Source: Treponema sp. (GTDB lineage: Bacteria; Spirochaetota; Spirochaetia; Treponematales; Breznakiellaceae). From it: 34,346 nucleotides of DNA. The stretch's first letter is position 1, and every line of letters starts with the position of its first letter. Of this stretch, positions 7,171 through 14,540 are shown piece after piece. The notes under the pieces were generated by a model that searched no databases, was not told the origin of the DNA, and saw nothing but the letters and a program-made list of their open reading frames with translations. The DNA is taken from the NCBI GenBank assembly GCA_031257195.1, contig JAIRPD010000078.1, positions 1 to 34,346 of the forward strand, written 5' to 3'. A program made the translations under genes and the position numbers.

Positions 7171-8234
7171 TATTCAAGCCGGTTCTGGGTCAGCCTGTAA
7201 CGGTTATCATTATCCTGAAGCCAACGCAGATCAATAACCGCCACCTCCCCCGCGGTTCCAATATCAAGGACCACAGACTTGCCCGCCCCATTAAGGGTAA
7301 TCACCACCGCGGAGGCGTTGGAAGCCCCAAGACGGATGGTGTTTTGAGCGGGGATGGTGAGCTTTTCCCCCCTGACGTAGTAGCGCTCCGTTCTTTCCCG
7401 GCGGTCCACTTCCCAGCGGAACATGCAGTAGTTCTGAAACTGAACGTCCAGGCTAAAGGGATAGGTATTGGTGGAGGTAAAGATCACCGTACTGGCGCTG
7501 GGAGTCTGGGAAGAAAGCGGCAGGTTAAGGGCCGTATCGGGGCTGGAAGAGGCGTTGGCGTCAAAGCGTATCAAGGCCCCGGAACCGGGAGATTTCTTGT
7601 CGTAGTCGGAAAGGGTTACCCGTACATCGGCGATTCCATCGCCGTTCAGGTCCAGGTCTGTGTTGCCAAAGAGGGTCAGCATCGCGTTGCCCCCGGGCGC
7701 GGTAAGGGTCAGGGGATCATCCATGTCGCGGAGTTCCACTTTAAACTGTTCGTTCCCCAGGGGAATAAGAATCGCGTCTCCCTGGTAAAAACGGCGTTCC
7801 AGGAAATCCCCCTCCAGGGTGTAGGTTGAAGGCGCGTGGATTTCGTCCCGCCGTTCCGGCTCCACGGGGGGCCGGATATAGAGGAAGTAAACAGCCGTGG
7901 CCGCGGCGGCCAAAACCGGCAGAACCACCGCCAGGATTATCGCGGTTTTGGGAAACGAGGGGGGGGATCGTAAAAGCTGATCCACCGGAACGGGCTGTTC
8001 CTGTATTTTAATAGCCTTGTACAGGGAAAGGAGTTCCTCCACATCAAGGCCCAGATACTCGCCATAGTTCCGCAAAAAACCTAAAAGGTAAGGTTCACCG
8101 GGGAATTTGGAAAAGTCCTCCCCCTCCAGCGCCTCCAGATACCGGCGGGCGATGTTTGTTTCCCTGCCCACATGATCGTAGTCGTAGCCTTTACTTTCCC
8201 GGGTCTTTTTTAGTTTATCTCCAAGGGATTCCAC
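7170..8234 (-). CDS. RodZ-like membrane protein: N-terminal HTH, one TM segment, C-terminal beta domain
   Basis: The 354-residue protein begins with an Xre-type helix-turn-helix of the RodZ class at residues 1-75 (LGDKLKKTRESKGYDYDHVG, NIARRYLEALE, PYLLGFLRNYGEYLGL). A single transmembrane helix follows at about 96-118 (TAIILAVVLPVLAAAATAVY). A basic juxtamembrane stretch and a periplasmic beta-rich region of about 220 residues come next, ending in a DUF4115-like segment with IPAQNTIRLGASNASAVVITL. RodZ proteins link MreB filaments to the cell-wall elongation machinery; a role in spirochaete cell shape is inferred from the family. The GTG at 8232-8234 has AGGAG six bases upstream. The gene lies 23 bases after lolA. 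Confidence 0.8.
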   Translation of the reverse strand: MESLGDKLKKTRESKGYDYDHVGRETNIARRYLEALEGEDFSKFPGEPYLLGFLRNYGEYLGLDVEELLSLYKAIKIQEQPVPVDQLLRSPPSFPKTAIILAVVLPVLAAAATAVYFLYIRPPVEPERRDEIHAPSTYTLEGDFLERRFYQGDAILIPLGNEQFKVELRDMDDPLTLTAPGGNAMLTLFGNTDLDLNGDGIADVRVTLSDYDKKSPGSGALIRFDANASSSPDTALNLPLSSQTPSASTVIFTSTNTYPFSLDVQFQNYCMFRWEVDRRERTERYYVRGEKLTIPAQNTIRLGASNASAVVITLNGAGKSVVLDIGTAGEVAVIDLRWLQDNDNRYRLTQNRLE

Positions 8235-8257
8235 CTGTCTCTCCTGACCGCGGCTTT

Positions 8258-8938
8258 CTAGTCTGTTCCCCGTAAAAGGAAGTTATTGTACATATTGGAG
8301 GCCGGGGGCGATTCAAAGACAAAGAGCCGCTCAGGCACGCCCGTATTAAGGCTGATACCGGAAAAGTCAAACCGCACCGTCGCGTCGGTGATGGTCCTGC
8401 CGGTAACGCGCCGGATAAGCAAAGTATCCGGGGAAACGTCCAGGATGATCTCCGTAAAACCCTCGGAATTGGAACGGCGGGCCAGCTTGAGCTTTACCAC
8501 CATTTCGCCGGAACCGGGCTCGATGGGCACCGGGGCGGGCCCTACCACAAAAGCGGGACTGTAGTTCCGCCGTAAAATGCTTAAACCCCGGGCGGAGGCG
8601 ATGCCGGCCCCGGTGTTTCCGGGGTTCGCCACGGCCTGGTTTAAAATAGCCCGCTCCCCGGGCAGAAAAACCATCAGGCTTTCCCCGTTGTACAGGATCA
8701 CCTGGTCCGGCGGGGAGGTAAATTCGATACGGATAAAATTGGGCATTACGGCGTAGACGGTACCAAGCATGACGCTGCCGCCGCTTTGTATCCTGACGCT
8801 TGCCACATAGGTCCTGATAGAGCTGTAGCGCTCTGAAACCTGCTCCAGATAACGTCCCGCGGTGAGTATTTCCTGTCCCCGCAAGACAAAAACATTACAA
8901 ACAACAAAAAAAACTACCGCAAGAAGAGATTTCTTCAT
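8258..8938 (-). CDS. lolA: Outer-membrane lipoprotein carrier LolA-like protein
   Basis: The 226-residue exported protein has a signal peptide (MKKSLLAVVFFVVCNVFVLR, cleavage near residue 22). The LolA fold then follows: a helix with RYLEQVSERYSSIRTYVASV, strands around PNFIRIEFTSPPDQVILYNG and a C-terminal FDFSGISLNTGVPERLF. LolA ferries lipoproteins across the periplasm to the outer membrane, which spirochaetes possess. I chose the ATG at 8936-8938 because it opens the signal peptide; an in-frame ATG further upstream would add residues that do not fit. TATAAT lies six bases before this ATG, so lolA probably has its own promoter even though the protease gene ends only 59 bases upstream. Confidence 0.85.
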   Translation of the reverse strand: MKKSLLAVVFFVVCNVFVLRGQEILTAGRYLEQVSERYSSIRTYVASVRIQSGGSVMLGTVYAVMPNFIRIEFTSPPDQVILYNGESLMVFLPGERAILNQAVANPGNTGAGIASARGLSILRRNYSPAFVVGPAPVPIEPGSGEMVVKLKLARRSNSEGFTEIILDVSPDTLLIRRVTGRTITDATVRFDFSGISLNTGVPERLFVFESPPASNMYNNFLLRGTD

Positions 8939-8944
8939 AATTTT

Positions 8945-8950
8945 ATTATA
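8945..8950 (-). promoter_or_regulatory. Consensus -10 box directly upstream of lolA
   Basis: TATAAT on the minus strand is a perfect -10, six bases from the lolA ATG. No good -35 is seen at 17 bp; TGGACT at 19-bp spacing is the best available. The position implies a leaderless or nearly leaderless message. Confidence 0.45.
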
Positions 8951-8997
8951 CCTCAAACACCGGCTAAAAGTCCATCCCCTGTCCCGGCCTGGCAATC

Positions 8998-10995
8998 CTA
9001 TTTGATAATTGAGATGCCCCCCTCCAGGGCTTTATAGCGCCGGGAAAGGGCTTCCTCGTCTCCGGGGTTTTCCGCGTTCAGGTACAGGGAATAGCGGAAG
9101 TCCGGAGCGGCGTTGGCCGCCTGGAGAAGACCCGCGGCGGAACCGGTATTATCTTTGGCGGAAAGACGGCTTACGCCATCGTAGGGATACCTGGCCCCCA
9201 CCACATCGTTCCAGTACTCCATGCTTTTAACCCCCAGCCTTTCGTCGGGCTTGATGTGGAGCTGAATTATAAAATAATCGTGCCCCTTCACGTCCCGCTG
9301 AACGATAAAAGACCGGAACCCATACTCAACCTTGTTACCCTTAAAATAATAGGCGGGACTCATAAACAGAGTGGATTGGGCATTCCACTCAAAGGAGGAA
9401 GCGCCGGTTTCAAACGAAAGCTGGGACATCACCATATTAATGGTCTTTTGTTCCTCATTCCACTTAAAGGAAAAGTCCCTCAGGGAAGCGGGGATCCACT
9501 TTTTCTGGGTAAGGAACTCGCCCCACTCTTTCATGTCCCCCCGGTACGCGGCGGTTATACGGTCGCAAGTGGCCTCCATGTCCCACTCATACACATGGCG
9601 CTGGGATGAATTTTTCCGGGTCATAAAAACTATGGGACCGTTGGGCATGGGAAGGATATAGGCCAGGACGATGGTATCTTCAAAGTTCAGGAGCCACCAG
9701 GTCTTGATCCAGGCCCTGCCCTGTTTATCATGGTATTCGGACACCTCCACGGGATCGCCAAAGGACAAAATCCGGTACTTTCCGGTGTTTCCCAGATTGC
9801 GTTCCGTGCTGGCCCCGGAAAGGATCATGTCCATGGTAGTCTTGGGATTGGTATTCAGCTTTTCCAGATCCGCCGATCGGGGGCGGCGGATCTTGATCAG
9901 GGCGAATTCCGACACATTAGCCTGGAGCAGCATCCCATCATCGGGCAGGGCGAAGGACTGGACCCGGAGGTCCGAAATTTTCCACTGATCGTCGTTTTTG
10001 TCCACAAAGGCGAATTCGGGGAAATCCGAGGTAACCGCCTGGCTTAGGATGTAACGGTTATTAGGCCCCTCCAGGTAAGCCGGGGCTTCGGCAAACAGCG
10101 CCTCCATGGCCCCCGGATAGTGATCCCCGTAGGCCCCGTAAATGGCATGGCGCAGATCTTTATATGGCGCGGGCAGGGCGGCGCGGGTTTCAAAAACCTT
10201 GGTCACCCGGTTGGCCAGCAGGAGGTGGCTGTAGGTAAACTTGCGCCGGTAATCGATCCTGTCCCGGGGGGCGGAAAGGATCTCCGCCGCGGGCAGGGAA
10301 TAGAGGATATTATCCCGCAGGGCGATTACCAGGGCCACCGCCTTTCCATCGGGACTTACCAGGGGTCCCCCGGAATTACCGGGGTTGCCATCGGCGGAGG
10401 ATTTAAGCAGGTTCCAGCGGCCGTCTTCTTCCTCGGGCACCGTCCCCAGAACCAGGCCGCTCCGCACCACAATGCCTTCCCCCAGGGCGTTGCCGATACT
10501 GTACACCTGGGAATTCACCCTAAAGGAAGGATTCAGGTCAAACCAGGAAGAAAAGGTCCTGCCCTGGACGGTAAAAATCAGAAAATCCTTTTCGTTGGAG
10601 GCCCTGGTTACCTGATCAACCTCGTATACATTCCCCCCCGAATCCCGAATATAGTATTCGGTGAAGACATTGCTTTCACCGCTTAAGTCGATAACATGAA
10701 AGGCGGTAACCGCTTCCCTGGCGGAAATGGCAAAGGCCGTTCCAATGGAGTAGTACTGGTCGCTGCGAATCGCGTAGGGAACGACCGACCAGTCCAGTTC
10801 CTTGTCATAAACAATATTTTTTTCTTCGGGCTTCTTGATCACCACCTCAAAAACCGCGTCCTTAACCAGGGTTTGCAGCTTACGGTTAAGCCTGCTCTTC
10901 CCCTCTCCCGCGGCGCCGGCGGCGGGGGGTTGAAATACACCTATGGCAAAAAAAGCGATCAGGAGGGGCGCGAGAACCGAATAGTTCTTTGTCAT
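8998..10995 (-). CDS. Exported trypsin-like serine protease with long unassigned C-terminal half
   Basis: Of 665 residues, the first 30 or so form a signal peptide (LLIAFFAIGVFQPPAAGAAG). Residues 40-250 are a trypsin/HtrA-like domain. His is in AVTAFHVID, a candidate Asp is in NEKDFLIF, and the nucleophile Ser is in GNPGNSGGPLV, with AVALVIALRDN in the usual following strand. No PDZ domain follows. Instead there are about 400 residues I cannot assign, with tryptophan-rich segments such as AWIKTWWLLNFEDTIVLAYI. It is probably a periplasmic protease; substrate and regulation are unknown. It has its own promoter close to the ATG and is separated from trpS by 69 bases. Confidence 0.78.
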   Translation of the reverse strand: MTKNYSVLAPLLIAFFAIGVFQPPAAGAAGEGKSRLNRKLQTLVKDAVFEVVIKKPEEKNIVYDKELDWSVVPYAIRSDQYYSIGTAFAISAREAVTAFHVIDLSGESNVFTEYYIRDSGGNVYEVDQVTRASNEKDFLIFTVQGRTFSSWFDLNPSFRVNSQVYSIGNALGEGIVVRSGLVLGTVPEEEDGRWNLLKSSADGNPGNSGGPLVSPDGKAVALVIALRDNILYSLPAAEILSAPRDRIDYRRKFTYSHLLLANRVTKVFETRAALPAPYKDLRHAIYGAYGDHYPGAMEALFAEAPAYLEGPNNRYILSQAVTSDFPEFAFVDKNDDQWKISDLRVQSFALPDDGMLLQANVSEFALIKIRRPRSADLEKLNTNPKTTMDMILSGASTERNLGNTGKYRILSFGDPVEVSEYHDKQGRAWIKTWWLLNFEDTIVLAYILPMPNGPIVFMTRKNSSQRHVYEWDMEATCDRITAAYRGDMKEWGEFLTQKKWIPASLRDFSFKWNEEQKTINMVMSQLSFETGASSFEWNAQSTLFMSPAYYFKGNKVEYGFRSFIVQRDVKGHDYFIIQLHIKPDERLGVKSMEYWNDVVGARYPYDGVSRLSAKDNTGSAAGLLQAANAAPDFRYSLYLNAENPGDEEALSRRYKALEGGISIIK

Positions 10996-11033
10996 ATACT
11001 ATATAGTATCCCCATTTAGCCGGGAAATGTCAA
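10996..11033 (-). promoter_or_regulatory. Promoter of the protease gene with an overlapping palindrome
   Basis: On the minus strand, TTGACA (11028-11033) and GATACT (11005-11010) are spaced 17 bp, a perfect -35 and a fair -10. The ATG begins nine bases after the -10 with no usable Shine-Dalgarno site. The exact 14-bp palindrome ATACTATATAGTAT (10996-11009) fills the gap between the -10 and the ATG and could be an operator. Confidence 0.6.
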
Positions 11034-11064
11034 TCGCCCGGCCCGGCGGCGCGGGAGAGGGGGA

Positions 11065-12060
11065 TCAGTCGATCCCCGCGGCTTTACGGAAGCGTTTTAC
11101 CGTGGCGGCGGCGATGGGACGGGCTTTTTCCGCCCCGGCGGCGAGGATCCGGTCCAGGGCGGCGGGGTCGGCGATAATGGCCTGAAAGCGCTCCCGCGGG
11201 GGGGCCAGTTCCCGGTTCACCACCCGGAAAAGTTCTTCCTTGGCCTCGCCCCAGCCCATTCCCCCGGACCGGTAACGGGCGGCCAGGGCGGCCTGTTCCT
11301 CCGGCGAGGCGAACAGCTTATACAACAGAAAGATCTGGCTCGTGTCCGGGTCCTTGGGCTCATCTACCCCCTGGGAATTGGTGACAATCCGCATAAGGAG
11401 CCTGCGAAGCTCCCGTTCCGGGGCAAAGAGGGGTATGACGTTGCCATAGCTTTTACTCATCTTCCGGCCGTCCAGACCGGGCACCACCGCCGCGTTTTCC
11501 CGGACCGCCGCCTGGGGTATTTTGAGTACCGGCTGGCGGTAGTTGGCGTTTACCGACCGGGCTATATCCTGGGCCATCTCTATATGCTGGACCTGATCCT
11601 TCCCCACGGGAACCATATCGGAATCGAAGAGGATAATGTCCGCCGCCATAAGCACCGGGTAGGTAAAGAGACCCATGTTTACCCCCGCGTCGGGATCTTC
11701 CCCCCTGGCGGCGTTTTCCTGGACCGCCGCCTTGTAGGCGTGGGCCCGGTTCATCAAGCCCTTGCTGGTAAAGGCCATGAGCATGGCGGTAAGCTCAAAG
11801 ACCTCGGGGATGGAGGACTGGCGGTAAAAGATCACCCTTTCCGGGTCCAGCCCCGATGCAAGCCAGCCCGCGGCCACCTCCCGGATGCGGGCGTTCAGTT
11901 CCGCCGGATCCTTCATGGTGTTCAGGGCGTGATAGTCGGCGATAAAGTACCGGGCGTCGTATTCGGCGGCCAGGGCCAGGGCGGGCTTGATGGCCCCAAA
12001 ATAGTTGCCAATGTGGAGACTGCCCGTGGGCTTAATGCCGGTAAGAGAGACTTTCTTCAT
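11065..12060 (-). CDS. trpS: Tryptophanyl-tRNA synthetase
   Basis: A class I aminoacyl-tRNA synthetase that charges tRNA-Trp, in the cytoplasm. At 331 residues it is the usual bacterial size. The HIGH-type motif is TGSLHIGNYFG at residues 12-22 and the KMSKS loop is GRKMSKSYGNV near 198. Other family signatures are YFIADYHALNT, MADIILFDSDMVPVGKDQVQH and VNANYRQPVLKIP. The ATG at 12058-12060 lacks a Shine-Dalgarno sequence; a minus-strand TATAGT lies ten bases upstream. It is divergent from the unrecognised gene at 12122. Confidence 0.96.
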   Translation of the reverse strand: MKKVSLTGIKPTGSLHIGNYFGAIKPALALAAEYDARYFIADYHALNTMKDPAELNARIREVAAGWLASGLDPERVIFYRQSSIPEVFELTAMLMAFTSKGLMNRAHAYKAAVQENAARGEDPDAGVNMGLFTYPVLMAADIILFDSDMVPVGKDQVQHIEMAQDIARSVNANYRQPVLKIPQAAVRENAAVVPGLDGRKMSKSYGNVIPLFAPERELRRLLMRIVTNSQGVDEPKDPDTSQIFLLYKLFASPEEQAALAARYRSGGMGWGEAKEELFRVVNRELAPPRERFQAIIADPAALDRILAAGAEKARPIAAATVKRFRKAAGID

Positions 12061-12070
12061 AATTAAGGGT

Positions 12071-12076
12071 ACTATA
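12071..12076 (-). promoter_or_regulatory. Candidate trpS -10 box
   Basis: TATAGT on the minus strand lies ten bases before the trpS ATG. No convincing -35 is present at 16-18 bp. It shares a 61-base gap with the opposing promoter at 12086-12114. Confidence 0.35.
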
Positions 12077-12085
12077 GCGCGGCCT

Positions 12086-12114
12086 TTGCAATTTTCCTAG
12101 TCCGCGGTTATAGT
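12086..12114 (+). promoter_or_regulatory. Promoter of the 12122 gene, implying a leaderless transcript
   Basis: TTGCAA (12086-12091) and TATAGT (12109-12114) are spaced exactly 17 bp. The ATG follows seven bases after the -10, at the position where transcription should start. No Shine-Dalgarno motif occurs before it. Confidence 0.6.
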
Positions 12115-12121
12115 AAACGAT

Positions 12122-13993
12122 ATGGCGTGGAAAACCGACCTGTATTCTATCTTGTATTCATACGCCAAGAAGATTAAATCCCCCCGCGTTGACGTGAATG
12201 AATTTACGGGGTTTTTGGAACGCTACGCCAGCCAGGAACGCGGGGAAAGGCCCGAATGGAACAAATGGCTGGATAACACCGCCGCCAAGATCTGGCGGGA
12301 GGCGGAAAAGCTGGAGGAAACGGGCGCTATCCTTGTTCTAGACCGGGACAAGGCTCCCCGCTTCCTGATCCAGGATTACTATGTTCAGCTTATCCAGGAA
12401 TTCTACGACAGTCCCAACTATGACGTGAATTTTCCTTTCCCCAACGAGGAAGCCCTGGGGCTCAAGATTCCCGACGACCTGCTTATATGCGTGGGGACCA
12501 AGGAACTGCCGGAACTGCTTAGATCCGGGGAACTGGACCGGCCGATGGTGAAGATCCTCTTTCCCTCGGGCTATGGCGAGGCGGTGGTACTCGCCTCCTG
12601 GCTTCCCCTCAAAGTGCTGGAAATCTGTTTTTTCAAAATCAGGATCCATCTTCTCCGGCAGGGCAACAAGGATTACCTGCGGCAAAAACTGCTGTCCCAG
12701 TTTACGGGCAGGGAAGAACTCCTTAGGGATATGCTGAACCAGCTTGTAAGCCGGCCCCTGGACTGCGTTAACGACCTGATAGACGGCAGGGAAATTTCCT
12801 TTTATTTTTGGGCCTTTTTCGGCGGCCTGATCAAAATAGAACACGACCGGCCCGATCTTCTGCAGGAAGAAATAAGCACCCTCCAGGCGGTACACCTGCT
12901 TGAGATGTTCAACGTTTATTTTAAAACCAGGGCGGCAAAGAAAAAAGAAGTGGATTTCGCCTTTAAAAACCTGGAATTGGAATTGGATAACCCCCCCTAT
13001 TACTTTTCCCGCGCCGCCATAGAAGAGTTTACCGATTCCAAGGGCGTTTCCCTGCTGGGTCAGTACAGCGAGGAACAGCTGGACGAATACCTGCGAAAGC
13101 GCACCGGCAGCGCGGAACCGGACCGGCTGCCGGATATGCTTTATTTTCGCGCCCAAAACAAAAGCTGGCTGATAAAGAAAAACAAAATGCTGCCCCTGAC
13201 CGTCCGGCTGTTGGGGGAAGAACGGGCCTCGGTTATTGATTTTTTGTCAGCCCGGTGGCGGGAAATTATCGTGAACTGGCGAAGCGAACCGGCCATGGAA
13301 AACGATAAGGAACTGGAAAAGGTGATCTGGAGCTATATCCGGGAATCGTCCCCTATCCTGGCCGCCCTGCTTGGGGACCACCGGCTTTACCTGATCTACG
13401 ACGAGATACGGCGGTTCGAAAAAACCCTCCCCGACTCGTCCCGGCTTTTTGTGGGAACGGAACTACAGGCCCTGCGCTCCCTCTTTTTTATCAAGCGAAA
13501 AGAACTGGTCAGTGAAGTAAGGCTCCGGCTCCCCTTCTGGTACTCCACCCCCTTCCTCTCCAGGATTATCGCCTTTTTTGTGAACCTGGGGAAACCCCCG
13601 GTTTCTTCCGGCGCCGAAAAAAGCCCGGTCCGCCCCGCCAAGACGGAGGACCTTAAAATCAAGCTGAAGAACAGCGCCTGGGAGGCGAAGGCCCGCCTGA
13701 TCCCTGAAGGCTCCTCCCCGGAGGACTACCTGGGCCGGCTTGCCGCCCGCTGGAGCCGCCTAATCACCAAACAGCCCCAGGACAGTCTGGTGAAAGATGT
13801 GAATACCCTGGTGAGGAGTAAGCTGAACTACATGCTCCACTTCCAAAAGATCACCAACGTTAAAGAGAACACCCTGGACATGATGTCCGAATCGATTGTT
13901 AAGACCTCGCCGGAACTCCACAAGATCCACGATCAGGCCGCGTTGCTGCTTTACATTAAGCTTTATATTATACAGATCCTTGGGGAGCGCTGA
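12122..13993 (+). CDS. Unrecognised 623-residue cytoplasmic protein
   Basis: I do not recognise the family. The protein has no signal peptide or clear membrane helix, is rich in charged and aromatic residues and looks mostly helical. Noticeable stretches are RFLIQDYYVQLIQEFYDS near residue 80, LKIPDDLLICVGTKELPELL near 115, FYFWAFFGGLIKIEHD near 225 and a basic linker with Pro/Ser near 495-520. The C-terminal 110 residues (DYLGRLAARWSRLITKQPQD onward) look like a separate helical module. Codon use matches the neighbours, so recent transfer is not indicated. It has its own promoter and is divergent from trpS. Its last 26 bases overlap the 3' end of the glycosylase gene. Confidence 0.8.
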   Translation: MAWKTDLYSILYSYAKKIKSPRVDVNEFTGFLERYASQERGERPEWNKWLDNTAAKIWREAEKLEETGAILVLDRDKAPRFLIQDYYVQLIQEFYDSPNYDVNFPFPNEEALGLKIPDDLLICVGTKELPELLRSGELDRPMVKILFPSGYGEAVVLASWLPLKVLEICFFKIRIHLLRQGNKDYLRQKLLSQFTGREELLRDMLNQLVSRPLDCVNDLIDGREISFYFWAFFGGLIKIEHDRPDLLQEEISTLQAVHLLEMFNVYFKTRAAKKKEVDFAFKNLELELDNPPYYFSRAAIEEFTDSKGVSLLGQYSEEQLDEYLRKRTGSAEPDRLPDMLYFRAQNKSWLIKKNKMLPLTVRLLGEERASVIDFLSARWREIIVNWRSEPAMENDKELEKVIWSYIRESSPILAALLGDHRLYLIYDEIRRFEKTLPDSSRLFVGTELQALRSLFFIKRKELVSEVRLRLPFWYSTPFLSRIIAFFVNLGKPPVSSGAEKSPVRPAKTEDLKIKLKNSAWEAKARLIPEGSSPEDYLGRLAARWSRLITKQPQDSLVKDVNTLVRSKLNYMLHFQKITNVKENTLDMMSESIVKTSPELHKIHDQAALLLYIKLYIIQILGER

Positions 13994-14531
13994 GGGACGC
14001 GGCCTTTTCCAGCGCGGTAAAACGCCAGAGCCGGTTTCTGTCCGTTTCCGAAGCGTAGTCGATGCCAACGCGCCTTCCGGCGCGGCAGACCGGCTGGAAA
14101 CCATCGTCCTCGATCCACAGCCGCCCCGATTCGGCCAGGTTTTCCCCATTCAGGGCCTTGCTTATCCCCAGGGCCCTGGTAAGTTTTCCGGGGCCGTCAA
14201 AGCCCTCCACCCCCCGGATCAGCGCCGCCTCGGGAAAGCCCTCTTGGCCGGTAACCACGTTGAGCATCCAATGGACACCGTAACACAGGTAAACGTAGGC
14301 GTAACCTCCGCTTTGGTACATCACCGCCGTCCGGCGGGTCTTTCCCCTGCGGGCGTGGCAGGCGGTGTCGGCCTCGCCATAGTAAGCCTCGGTTTCGGTG
14401 ATCCGCAGCCTGATGACCCGCCGGCCCCGTTTCCGGCAGAGGAATTTTCCCAGCAGCGCGGGAGCCAGGACCGGGGCGGGCTGGGCGTAATCATCGGGGC
14501 CCAGGCGGCGCTGGGCCGGCGGGGGAACCAT
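13968..14531 (-). CDS. 3-methyladenine (alkyladenine) DNA glycosylase, AAG/MPG family
   Basis: This base-excision-repair enzyme removes alkylated and deaminated purines. The 187 residues carry the family core: LLGKFLCRK near residue 27, the active-site ITETEAYYGEADTACHARRG near 44-63 (the second Glu activates water), TAVMYQSGGYAYVYLCYGVH near 68-87 and GPGKLTRALGI near 113. Length and order match bacterial members. It begins nine bases after the clpB stop, so it is probably the last gene of a clpB transcript, which would place DNA repair with a stress chaperone. It converges with and overlaps the unrecognised gene at 12122-13993 by 26 bases. Confidence 0.9.
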   Translation of the reverse strand: MVPPPAQRRLGPDDYAQPAPVLAPALLGKFLCRKRGRRVIRLRITETEAYYGEADTACHARRGKTRRTAVMYQSGGYAYVYLCYGVHWMLNVVTGQEGFPEAALIRGVEGFDGPGKLTRALGISKALNGENLAESGRLWIEDDGFQPVCRAGRRVGIDYASETDRNRLWRFTALEKAASLSAPQGSV

Positions 14532-14540
14532 AGAAAAGGC

